DNA from: Brasenia schreberi
Taxonomy: Eukaryota > Streptophyta > Magnoliopsida > Nymphaeales > Cabombaceae
Assembly: GCA_036023115.1 (NCBI GenBank)
Contig: JAYKKT010000080.1
Coordinates: 10,252,501 to 10,316,500, forward strand
Length of the DNA: 64,000 bases
Reading direction: 5' to 3'
Below the pieces are notes generated by a model, which saw only the letters and a program-made list of their open reading frames with translations, did not search any database and was not told the DNA's origin. Position 1 is the stretch's first letter. Every line of letters begins with the position of its first letter. Both the position numbers and the translations under genes were made by a program. This document shows, one piece after another, positions 21,797 to 32,240 of the stretch.

Positions 21797-22440
21797 TTCA
21801 TGGTGTTTTCTTTGTAGGTTTGATGGAAGACCCACCACATCCGAAAATCCAAAAAAACTGAAAATTTACAAAAACCAAAAACATTTAGAAAACCCCCAAA
21901 ACCCAAAAACATTGGAAAATTTCGAAAAATCCAAAAAGAGTGTGATTTTTATTCCTTCTCCTCCCATTTCTTTGCAAAAAGCCAAAAAAATTGAAAATTC
22001 TCAAAACTCCAAAAAGAATGTAGTTTTTATTCCTTCCTTGCCTTTACAAAAAGCCAAAAAAATTGAAAAACCTGAAAATACCCAAAACCAAGTCTTGTAC
22101 ATTCCATCTCCCAAGGCCCATTTCGAAAAACCCAAAAAAGTTGAAAAATTCGAAAATTCCAAAAAGATGATCTTTGTGAAAAATCCAACTCCTTTGAAAA
22201 TTGTAAATATTCCAAAAGTTTGTGCTTTGCCTAGGACTTCCTTAGAACATATAATCTTCGAGAGTGATCAAAGCAAGGAAGAAGATCCTCTCATCTATGA
22301 GGAAGATCAAGCCTTCGAGCTTCCCGAGTTCCATAAAATCCTTGACTTGGAGAAACCTTCGAATTCTGTAGGAGGGGATTTTGTGAAAGTAAATCTAGGG
22401 AGTGAGTCTAATCCTAAACATGTTAAGATAGGTGCATGTT
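21797..22440 (+). pseudogene. Lys-rich repetitive linker before RT
   Basis: An open stretch from 21912 encodes a low-complexity, strongly basic linker. Short imperfect repeats of the type KKIE/KKVE, then EN or FEN, then KK, alternate with FIPSP or YIPSP words. After about 22200 it becomes acidic and then matches the sister copy (LPEFHKILDLEKPSNSVGGD). No known domain is recognised. A deletion near 22440 breaks the frame just before the RT segment. Confidence 0.65.
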
Positions 22441-23061
22441 TACATGCATGAAAAGGCATCATTCATTGCATTTCTCAAATCGTACATAGATGTATTTGCA
22501 TGGACCTACGAAGACATGCCGGGTCTAGACCCAAAGGTAGTAGAGCATCGTATTCCCCTAGAACCGAATTCTAAACCCATAAAGCAAAAGCTTAGGAAGA
22601 TTCACCCCGATGTGCACGCACAAGTGAAAGAGGGTTTAGAAGATCTTTTAAAAGCCGGATTTATAAAACCCATTGCGTACTCTGAATGGCTTTCAAACAT
22701 TGTTGTAGTTCGAAAATCCAATGAGAAAATTAGAATTTGCATTGATTTTAGAAATTTGAACAAAGCCACTCCAAAAGATAATTTTCCTTTGCCAAACATT
22801 TATTTGATAGTAGATAGCACTGCAAATCATGAAATGTTTTCTTTTATGGATGGTTATTCGGGTTATAATCAAATCAAGTTAGCACCAAAAGATCAGGCAA
22901 AAACTGCTTTTACTACACCTTGGGGCACATACTGTTACACGGTTATGCCATTTTGTTTGAAAACTGTCGGTGCCACATACCAAAGAGCTATGATTACTAT
23001 CTTTCACGATCAAATTCATGAGCTCTTGGAAGTGTATGTGGATGATCTTTTGGTGAAATAA
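22441..23061 (+). pseudogene. Tat reverse transcriptase, catalytic core preserved
   Basis: RNA/DNA-dependent DNA polymerase. It begins with FAWTYEDMPGLDP near 22497-22535, then KPIKQKLRKIHPD, IKPIAYSEWLSNIVVV and IRICIDFRNLNKATPKDNFPLP, with the first catalytic Asp region in MFSFMDGYSGYNQI near 22842-22880. WGTYCYTVMPF follows and the YVDD box lies near 23033-23044, intact. A TAA follows at 23059, where the sister family reads on as SKT. This is the best preserved RT in the window. Confidence 0.9.
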
Positions 23062-23830
23062 AAAACCTGATGCACTCACATTGAATCTTTGCAAAAAGTT
23101 TTCGAAAGACTTAGGCTTTACAAAGGAAACTAAACCCTCAAAAATGTGTATTCGGGGTAGAATCAGGTAAGCTTTTAGGCTTTATGGTGAGCCAAAGGGG
23201 TATTGAAGTAGACCCCTCTAAGTGTTGAGCCATCATAGACATGCCTCCACCATCCAATTTGACCCAAATCTGAAGTCTCCAAGGTCGCCTCCAAGCCATT
23301 AAGAGGTTTATTTCAAACTTAGCAACAAGATGCAAACCTTTCAACAAGCTTTTGCGAAAAAGGGTGAAATTTTTGTGGGATGATGAGTGTCAAAAAGCTT
23401 TCGAAAGATTGAAAACTTATTTGGTAAGTCCTCCAATTTTGAAACCTCTAAAGCAAGGAAAACCTTTACTACTTTACATTTCCATACATACGAATGCATT
23501 GGGTGCTTTGTTAGCTCAATATGAGGATGATAGCCACAAAGAGTATGCCATTTATTACATTTCGAAAACACTATTGACATATGAAAGGAATTATCAAGCT
23601 ATGGAGAAAACGTGCTTGGCATTGGTGTGGTTTTGCCAAAAGTTCGGACACTATTTCTTAGATCTTGATCCGATCAAGCACTTGTTTGAAAATCCTATCC
23701 TAACGGGTAGGCTTGGTAAATGGCAGCTCCTCTTAATGGAGTATGACTTGAAACATCATCACTAAACCTCCATTAAGGGACAAGCCCTAGCTGATCATGT
23801 GGCCGAGTTCCCCTTGGAAGAAACATATCC
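23062..23830 (+). pseudogene. RT thumb/connection and Ty3-type RNase H
   Basis: Broken frames up to 23350, then an open segment 23352-23765 starting at KFLWDDECQKAFERLK. It runs through LLAQYEDDSHKEYAIYYIS, YERNYQAMEKTCLALVW and GRLGKWQLLLMEYDLKHH. Relative to the minus-strand copy at 55.6 kb, about 8-9 codons are missing before the DPIKHLFENP segment. A TAA at 23764 and later breaks end the domain. Confidence 0.85.
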
Positions 23831-23879
23831 CATACTTGATGAAATGCCCGATGAAGGCATATTTACAAATGATTTTCAA

Positions 23880-24511
23880 AACCATATTTTAGCCAATTGT
23901 TTTAATGAAAACCAAGTATGAAAAATATACTTTGATGGGGCACGAATCAACAAGGGGCAGGTGTTGGAGTCATCCTCATATCCCCTAATAAGGGAGAGAT
24001 CTCCATTACAATTTGTCTAGATTTTGAGTGTTTAAAAAATGTGGTTGAGTATGAGGCTCTCATACAAGGCCTAAAAATTTTGAAAAATCTAGGGGCATCA
24101 TGTATTGAAGTCTTTGGAGACTCTTTACTGGTTGTGAACCAAGTTTTGAAAATTTGGCAAGTCAAAAATGAAAAACTCATTCCATACCACGAATTGGCCA
24201 CCAAGTTGGTCGATTCATTCAAATCTTGTACACTCACTCACGTAGGAAGAGAGGACAATACCATAACAGATGCCCTCTCCTCCTTAGGATATGCTCTAAG
24301 GGTTGATCCTACCTTGGGAACCCGATCCTTAGAGATATGGCACTCACCCATTCCATCCACCCACGATTTGGAGATTTGGCAAAATGACCAAAATTTTAGC
24401 GAAAAACCTTGGTTTTATGACATTAAAAACTTTTTAGAAAATGGAGGATTTCCTGAATTTGCTTCTTCAAAAGATCAAGCTTTCATTAGAAAATTTCAAC
24501 CCGATATGTAG
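23880..24511 (+). pseudogene. Second, archaeal-type RNase H (Tat hallmark)
   Basis: The duplicated RNase H found only in the Tat group among plant Ty3/gypsy elements. It starts FDGARINKG near 23932-23958 and, after a frameshift, continues through EYEALIQGLKIL, VFGDSLLVVNQVLKIW, and HVGREDNTITDALSSLG near 24240-24285. The four acidic residues expected for this fold can be placed in these blocks. The tail TRSLEIWH is shared with the sister copy. Confidence 0.85.
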
Positions 24512-24513
24512 TA

Positions 24514-25660
24514 TTGGGAGGGGTGCTTTATAAGAAAAGTTTTACATGCATCTTGTTGCGATGTGTAGATCTGGAGGAGGCTAAGACCATAATGCATGAA
24601 TTCCATGATGGAGAGTGTGGAGGTCATGTCAATGCAAACATGATGGCCATGAAGATACTTAGAGCCGGTTATTTTTTATCCACCCTAAAACAAGATTGCC
24701 ATGATCATGTTAGAAAATGTCATCAATGTCAAGTGCATGGGCATGTCATTCATACTCCATCGTCCACTTTACATTCCATCATAAGCCCATGGCCATTTAC
24801 CATGTGGGCATTTAATATCATAGGACCCATATCCCCGAATGCATCCAATGGACATAGGTTCATCCTAGCAGCCACCAAATATTTCTCTAAATGGGTTGAA
24901 GCTACATCCTTGCTAATGTCCAAGGACAACATGTAGTGGCATTAATTAAGAAAAATATTTTGGCCCCATTTGGAGTTCCAAAAGACCTAGTATCCGATAA
25001 TGGCACCCCATTCAAGAATGAGAAGATGGAAAAGCTGTGTGCTACATATGGCATGACTCAACACTTCTCATCGCCCTACTACCCTCAAGGCAACAGCCAA
25101 GCCGAAGCCACAAACAAAACCCTCATAAGCATCATTGAGAAAACCATAGAAAAGGGTAGGACATGGCATGAGAAGCTCGATGAAGCCTTATGGGCTTATA
25201 GAACTTTCATCCGAACCCCTAAAAATGCCACCCCATTTGAGTTGGTCTATGGTACGAATTCCATACTTCCCATTCATACAAAACTTCATTCATTCCATAC
25301 ATCAGTTGCATTAGACCTCCCATTAGAAACCCTACAACATGTTAGAATGATCGAACTTGACTTGTTAGATGAAAAAAGGCTCCTTGCTATGGATCATGCA
25401 CATGCATATAGGCAAAGGATAGCTTGACACTATGATAAGCACATGAAGGCTCGCCACTTCAAAGTGGGAGACCTAGTGCTCAAGACCATTCACCACCGAG
25501 CCCCCCCACCCCTTGGAAAGTAGTGGCATAAGTGAGATGGTCCTTATATTGTACGTGGAACCACCACGAACAATGTTTATTGGTTAATTGATGTTGAGGG
25601 TAGGAACTTGGTAGACCCTATAAATGCCCAATATTTAAAAAAATATCATGTATAGGGTCT
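24514..25660 (+). pseudogene. Tat integrase with Asn for first catalytic Asp
   Basis: DDE integrase with its N-terminal HHCC zinc finger (HEFHDGECGGH .. CHDHVRKCHQCQ, near 24597-24735). In the core, the first DDE position reads WAFNIIGPI at about 24808-24834, where the minus-strand sister has WAFDIVGPI. The second Asp is in SDNGTPF (near 24997) and the Glu in GNSQAEATNK (near 25090). After a TGA at 25425 the C-terminal GPY-type module continues (DGPYIVRGTTTNN, near 25528-25580) to LKKYHV. A frameshift lies near 24930. Confidence 0.9.
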
Positions 25661-26822
25661 AATCTTTTCGAAAATATTTTAAAATGGGATCTCCTTTGAA
25701 CTTCTTGAAGAAGGATCAAGGTGGATCGTGTGATCCTAAACAAGGGAATTAAGGCCTTATAAAAGGTAGAGTTTTCAAAACCAATGGGTGTTACATTTCA
25801 AAAATTTCCATCTTACAAAATCGAGCCTTGTTCAAAATAGCAAAATATTTTCAAGTGATATATGCTATTTCGAAATAAGGTGATCTTAGATGAATCGAGT
25901 AAACCATTGGGATAAGTCTCTCTCCATTCCACTTCTCCTTCCCAAAAAGGAAAATTTGGCAAAAATAGAAAAAGAAGATATGAAAATCCCTCCAAAATTT
26001 GTCTTCAAAAGAAAAAGAAAAAAGCAAAGTAAAAGAGTTCTTTGATTGAAAAAGAAAAGAGGTAAAGAAAAAGAAAAATCCTCCAAAAAGAAAATGGGAG
26101 GCCCTCTATGAAAGAAAAGAAAAATTACCAAAAGCTCAAAAAGAGCAAATTTTCCATCTCTTGGCCTTAAACCACGAGACGCTTCAGATGGTACCGTGGT
26201 AATTCTTTCCCTATCCCTATGACTTATCCCAGTGAAGAAAGGTTCATCTAGGAAAATCCTAAATTAGTAATAGGATTTACTTATTTGAATCTTATTTTGT
26301 TTGAGAATTAGACTTTATTGTTTCCTAAGTTTTGCAATGTTTCCTAAGATTTCATATAAAACCTCTACCAAGTAGTAGGTATTATGACTCGAGTAAAGGA
26401 AAACACAGAAAGCTGGAAATCCTTGTGATTGAAGCTAAAAGGATTTCCCCCCTTCTTTTGAAAACTTTGAAAACCCTGAACATCAAACAACATAAGACCA
26501 TACTCACTTGGGGCAACCAGCCCTCATGGGCCTCCCAAGTTCGATCATTGTATGTTTAGGGTCTCTAAAAAAAAATCGTATGCACATCACTCATGTCATT
26601 CACACATGCCCATGCATGCATGTAAAGCCGTTGAGTACATGATCCCAATTAGGACTAGAGCCATAAAAAGTTAAGTTCCCTTTGGCTCCAAATCTCCTCT
26701 TACCTATCATAAAGAAAAGGGTTTTAGGAACTTAGATGATCCATACTCTCGAGAAAGGTTCAGGAAGAAAAACAAAAGGGTGTTTTCTTCTTTGACAATA
26801 CCCAAATACATTCGGATTAATG
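25661..26822 (+). other. Non-coding 3' spacer, purine-rich
   Basis: About 1.16 kb between integrase and PPT. It includes an A/G-rich stretch at 25,940-26,140 (repeated GAAAAAGAAAA words). The sister element on the minus strand has a spacer of almost the same length with the same purine-rich character. A 75-residue ORF at 26332-26559 resembles no protein I know. Confidence 0.7.
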
Positions 26823-26837
26823 CCAAAGAGGGGCATC
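26823..26837 (+). other. Polypurine tract
   Basis: CCAAAGAGGGGCATC directly before the 3' LTR, the plus-strand primer for reverse transcription. An identical core, AAAGAGGGGCAT, lies at 52474-52490 on the minus strand in the sister element. Confidence 0.85.
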
Positions 26838-29125
26838 TGTAAACACCCAAAATAAAAATGTTTTTGAAATATTTCAAGAAAAGGTTTTAGAAAAATTCGT
26901 CAAGTTTTAAGTTCAATTCATGAAGATCTTTTTCAAAAAGTTCAAAACTTGGAATTCAACTTGTTTAGAAAAGTTTTCAAAGTTTACAAGTTTAAATCAA
27001 TTCAAATCCTATGTTTTGAACAAAGACCCATACATTTTCAAGGCCGAATCAACCAAGCCTAAATTCCATAACATGAAGGAGTTCAAGGCAAATATAGCAA
27101 GTGCCAAGACCCACTCGACTTGGAACAAGTCCACCATGCAATCCAAGTCCCAGCCGTGATGAAGCACACATCAACTCCAGCTCAAGACATGAAGCTCAAG
27201 CCCCGCATGGCTGCATGAAGCCTAATTTCACCCAGGGATATGATGTTCAATTAACCAAGTTGTATGAAGAATCATCAAACACAAGCCCAAAGTAAGGATC
27301 AATCGATTGATCCAAGCCCCAAGTGGACGAGCCCAAATCAAGTGGGAGTTGAGACCATGAGGAATGAAACTGAATCAAGAAGAGAATCAAAACCAAACCT
27401 GCCCATATGAAATTAAATAGGGAGCTGAATGAATCAAGAAATAAAGGCAAGACATAAGGCACGACTGTTTGCATCGAATCCTAGCCAAAGTTGAAGACCG
27501 GCCATATGATCCTAGGCCACAATCAAGTCAAATCGGCTACAACCATGACCAGCCCACATGGGCCGGCCTAGGAGGACTCAAGGGGGACCATTGGGAGCTG
27601 GACATTGGGCCAAGATCCATCAACAATCAGCTCCAACCCGTCCCATGGAATGCCCTAGAAACCAGCCCCCTTGGCCTATAAAAAGGGCCAAGGGGTGGGG
27701 CGTGGGATGGATTCAAAAGAAAGAGAGGAAAGGCTGCTCAAAGGGGTTTGGGTGTGATAGTTAGGTGCAGGAAACTCAAGCCAAGGGACGTCCAAGTGGG
27801 GAAGAAAGGTGAGTGCTAGATAGGTGAGAGTGAGATAGAAGGTTGAAGAAGAAAGAGCTTTGATAGGCCGAATTCATTCTTGAATTTCGACCCTCTTGTA
27901 ATCCAAACACAGGTAAGTAATGGTTTGTTTCATTTAATTCTCATCTTCTTCCTTTCAATTTGATTAAATTGGGGTTGTAATAATGGAGCTCAGCCTCCCC
28001 CCACGTTGTAATAGTGATTAGCTTTCATTGCTTTTTATTTTAATTGATGGATGATCACCCACATGCACTCTACCTGTTTGATCTTCTACCCCAATATATT
28101 CTATAAACCCTCTATACTTCAAATCCCCTCTATGCTTAAGCTAATATATACATTTCAATTCGCGTGAGTTTTGATTCGGGACATAATGTTGCTGTAATTT
28201 CAATTCGCGTGAGTTTTAATTCGTGATGTATAGTGGGTGCAATTTAAATTCGGGTGAGTTTGCATCATTACATTCCTAAAAACCGAAAACAAGATTTCCA
28301 ACATCTCTGCATATGCTTCTTCCTACAATTTTAATTTCTTGATACTTGCTTCGATTGGACTGAAACTTGACACACTTGTTTCACACACATTAGTAAATAA
28401 AATTTTCAAGAATTTTAGGGCCGTCCAACCCCATGATAAAATTGGGAAAAGATCAAAATACTTTCGGAATACTTGTTGCACAGTCGAATTTCATGAAATA
28501 GAGGTTGGGTAAAAGTCCCATATCTCTATCCATTGGAAAACTGATATCCATAGCTTTCGAACAACACCAAAATTATTAAAGTTGGAATTTGGATCACAGA
28601 GATACAGGCTCATCTTTGAGCCTCTGTATTTCTGGGATAGAGTAATTCTGGTTTAGTGTGTCAGGTCTGTTCAAACATTTAATTTTGATTTAATATATTT
28701 TCAAATTCATATCTGTAAAAAGAACAGGGTTCTCCATACTACCAGCTTCGAGTTTGAGAATTTTTGGAGATCTTTAGCACATTCAAATCGACTTTAGAAA
28801 CAAGCCCTAAAAACAGAAAACTATATTTTTCAAGACTTGTTCATTTCAAACATTGAATCAAAAGTGCACAAACAAAATTCTTTCAAAACACTTGTTGTTC
28901 ATGTGATTAGAAGCAAAACATGTTTGCAAATTGAAGTTTCTAAGCGCTTTAACTGACTCTTGGGCACCGGTTCAAGAAGGTTTAAGTGAAAAGAGTATGC
29001 TTACCTACAATCGCCAAAAAGAGTCAGAAATATTTTAAATCTTTGATACGCTCGTACAAGCGTAGATACGAAAAGGTTCACTTTGAGTTTTCTATAGCTT
29101 GGGAGTGAAAATTTTCATGTCTACA
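26838..29125 (+). repeat. 3' LTR of the full-length Tat element
   Basis: Nearly identical to the 5' LTR up to about 28,340, then clearly more diverged, with several indels. The palindrome at 18751-18770 in the 5' LTR is deleted here (junction near 29045). The TATA box is at 27677-27684. Confidence 0.95.
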
Positions 29126-29130
29126 ACTGT
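29126..29130. repeat. Right TSD ACTGT of the full-length Tat element
   Basis: Perfect match to 16513-16517. The TGT within it is also the first three bases of the older solo LTR. Confidence 0.9.
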
Positions 29131-31849
29131 AGATGTAAATTTTTTATTCTAAAGCCTATGTAGAGAATTGAAATTAAATTCCTGAACTACGTCGTGTGTG
29201 CGAGCGTGCCAGCTAGTTTGCTCAAACTAGCAAAGATTGATTTTCTGACTTCGTGTAGCGATTGTGGACAAATGAATTCTTTTTTGCCGTAGGCCTTCTT
29301 GAACCGATGCTCAAGGGTCAGCCTAGACGCTTTAAAAATCGTTCGCGATCCAGTAAGTTTTCAAAAACAAAATTTCAATTTCAAAGGTTTGACAAAATCG
29401 TGATTTAAACTTCTAAACTCAAAAACATCCCAAGTTCTTGAAAAACAGAAACTGATTCTGTTTTCGGCGACTAGTCTTCGATTTTTTTAGAATAGTTATT
29501 AATCTCCAAAAATTCTGAAAATTTGACAGAAAACAAATTTTGATGTGTAGATTTAGAATTTTTTTTTTATTTTATGTATTGTATATTTATATAATTAACT
29601 CAAAAAATATGCCTCACTCAGACTCTCGGGAAAGACCTATGCTAGAAAGTTACAGGTTTAGAAAAACTACTATATTTTTATAATCAGACCTCCAATTTCT
29701 ATGAAATTGATCTTGTTGGAAAGCTATGGATTTCAGCTTTTCATGAGACCGTTTTCAATCAAATTGGTTCATTGTATACAAAGATATTAGGTAATAACCT
29801 AACCTTTATTATAGGAACTTCTGGTTTTTCACAATCTATTCCGATTTTAATAAAACTTCTCCAAATTTATTGGTGATGTTTAAGAAGCCTAAAATTCTCG
29901 AAACTTTTATTTAAAGTGTGTTGGTGTGTGTAGATTGGACATGCAAATTCAGAACATTCGGAGTATGGGATCTTAAAATAAAATTCATTCATCGAACATG
30001 TGTAGAGTGTAGAAAAACAGGTTTTTAGATTTTTGGATTCATGCATGTGTTTTCGTCTGAATTAAAATTTAATCTACAACTATTCAAAATAAATAAAATC
30101 CTAATTACCACATGAGCATAGGGGGATGAAGAGGTCTATAATCTTATATTATGTTATGGAGTAGAAAGAATCGAAATTAAAATATATAACGAATAACATA
30201 TGAATGAAAGAGAGACGGGACAACGTATAAACCTTGATAATGGAGACATGAGCTCCTTAATTACAACTCCATAAAGTTTAATGAAAGAGGATATATAATT
30301 ATAAAAAAAATAAAAGAAGAATGGACCTGTAGCGAGAGGATTGGAGGACGGCCGGTGGTTAGTGGTGGGGCACCTTCTTCTTCCTCTCTTTTTCTCTCTC
30401 TCTCTCTCTCTCTCTCTTTATTTCTTTCTCTCTTTCTCTCCCTCTTGCTTGGGTCGTTAGATGCTGGGTGAGGTAATGGATGATTGAACTCGGATTGATG
30501 CATTACAATCCCTTTTATAGGCAAAGAAGGGCTGCCTCTTTGCTGCAGACTTTTGGAAGACAAGTTGCCTTATTGAAGATGGCTGAAATTGGTAGGTGAA
30601 TGCTGACCCTTTTTGCTAAAAATCTGCTCTATTGGAAATGGTAAGTGCATGTTGGCCCTTCTTGCTAAAAATATGCTCAATTTGATATGGTAAGTGCAAT
30701 TGCTCATTTGATGAAGCTTGATAAGGTAAAGTTGCTTAATCCTTTGATGCTGAAATTCGAAACTGGTAAGTTTCCTCTTAGTGGCTTACCAAATTAAACA
30801 TCACTACTTGCCAAATCGAGCATTATACCTTGCCAAATAGAGCATCACTTTCATTTTGCGTGGATGATGCCAACTTTCCTTCCTAGACGCCGACCTTCCA
30901 TTCTGGGTGCCAACTTTCTTTCTTTAAAGTCGACTTTCCTTTTTTGATGTCGACCTTCTTTTCTAATACCTGAAACTAAAAATGACAGGTTACCTTGCTC
31001 AACAGTGCCAAAATTGGGAGGTGCTCGATCATTGCCTTTTTGATTCATGCCACCTCATCTTCTTGGGGAATTTACCTCCTTCTAGTTCCAGTTTTATATA
31101 TGGTAGGTATGGTTTCAAACATTTTCTTTAAAATTACTTTATATTTGAAAACATCGAATTTAATGAAATCTTCAAATATTATTTTTAGAAAACACTAGGT
31201 TTCATTCCCAGTTTCTGTTTGCAAGGGTGACCTACCTTTGCTCCGTGAGTAAGTCTATAACCACCTTGATCATTTAACCCTTTTCATGGGTGTAGGGTAT
31301 TGAACCACTTTAACGGGTGTAGGGTATCAAACCACTTTAACCACTTCAACCGGTGTAGGGTATTGAACCACTTTAACCCTTGGGTATAAGATCTCGGAAT
31401 GAGACTATTCTCGATTGGGCGAATTTCTGAGGTCTGATTTTATTTTAATTTGTTTTCCAATATTAGGGTTTTTGGAATTTTATAAATTTATCAATTTGCA
31501 AACATTTTTGGGTTTGATTCCCAATGTTCTCTTTTTCATTTATTTATAGAAAAAGAATTGTTTGAAATCATCCTTTCTTAGAAGGCAATCATTTAAAAAG
31601 ACAGAATCCTGCCAATTTGGTCTTAAAGGCAAAATAGTTATTTTGTGTAATTTTGTTCAAATTGATTTTTTTTTGAGAGGGATGCAATATACCATCATTT
31701 TGAGATTGCTAGAAAATTTTCATACCAAAATGAGTTCGTTTAAGGTGTCTTTATTTGAAAAACCCTTAAAATACCTAAAGTTGCCAAAAAAATAAAATTT
31801 CTAAAAGATGAAATTTTTTTATTTTGGAATTTTTTTTTGGGTGTTTACA
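29128..31849 (-). mobile_element. Solo Tat LTR (2.7 kb), middle level of the nest
   Basis: On the minus strand it begins TGTAAACACCC at 31849 and ends CATCTACA at 29128. It is flanked by CAGAC at 16510-16514 (across the younger insertion) and 31850-31854. It has a TATAAAAG box on the minus strand at 30519-30513, the GGAGTTGTAATT..GGAG..CTCC block near 30270-30240, the paired-stem structure at 29329-29288 and a perfect palindrome at 29231-29212. A (CT)n run lies at about 30390-30420. ORFs inside it are not genes. Confidence 0.9.
29212..29329 (-). other. Conserved paired-stem structure and palindrome (middle solo LTR copy)
   Basis: In the sense strand the outer stem is CG, two unpaired bases, then TAGGC, pairing with GCCTACG (29329-29321 with 29294-29288). 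The inner hairpin CTTGAGC-ATCG-GTTCAAG is at 29315-29298. The palindrome GCTAGTTTG-AG-CAAACTAGC at 29231-29212 is perfect, with 9 bp and a 2-nt loop. Confidence 0.75.
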
Positions 31850-32240
31850 CAGACGTACTATCACGAGAACACTTGTTGATCTCCGTTCTTTCCACTCAAA
31901 TGCTCAACTTTGAAGTACTCAAAGAATAATATGCCCAAGACCTCGATTTTCCTCTAATCGTTGTCATTAACACTGAAAAGGTTACGAATGGGTATTATCA
32001 AATTGATGGATAATTGTTTTGGAAGGGTCGGTTGTGAGTACCAAGGGGTTCCCATCGCGAACTCTTGATTAGACGGTGACCTACGGAAAGAATTCTATGA
32101 ATGTCCGAATAATTGCTGAAAAACATTTGAGTTATTAAAGGAGCACTTCTATTGGCCCCAAATAATCGAGACATTCATGGAATTCTTGAGAGGTGTGTTA
32201 CTTGCAAACAAGCCAAAAGCAAGGAAACCAAGTTTTCTTG
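31850..32240 (+). pseudogene. Chromovirus integrase N-terminus (right half of nested host element)
   Basis: Resumes the RNase H end of the element cut at 16,514. A segment LSREHLLISVL follows the TSD, then a decayed linker. The integrase zinc-finger region reads LLKEHFYWP-like residues near 32135-32160 and CVTCKQAKS at about 32194-32220. Stops are frequent. After 32,240 the match to chromovirus pol is lost, so the integrase core and 3' LTR have been deleted. Confidence 0.8.

Larger units (their letters stand above)
16518..29125 (+). mobile_element. Full-length Ty3/gypsy Tat-lineage retrotransposon (12.6 kb)
   Basis: Both LTRs (2,335 and 2,288 bp) begin TGTAAACACCC and end TCTACA. TSD ACTGT is perfect, and PBS and PPT lie in the right places. 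Internal order is gag, protease, Lys-rich linker, RT, RNase H, a second archaeal-type RNase H, integrase and a non-coding purine-rich spacer. The second RNase H marks the Tat lineage of plant Metaviridae. All coding parts carry stops or frameshifts. It is the youngest of three nested insertions in a chromovirus. LTR divergence is uneven: low over about the first 1.5 kb and clearly higher over the last 0.8 kb. Confidence 0.95.

Noticed and set aside
26332..26559. 75-codon ORF in the 3' spacer of the Tat element
   Set aside because: Not recognisable in the sister element's spacer and no domain; treated as chance.
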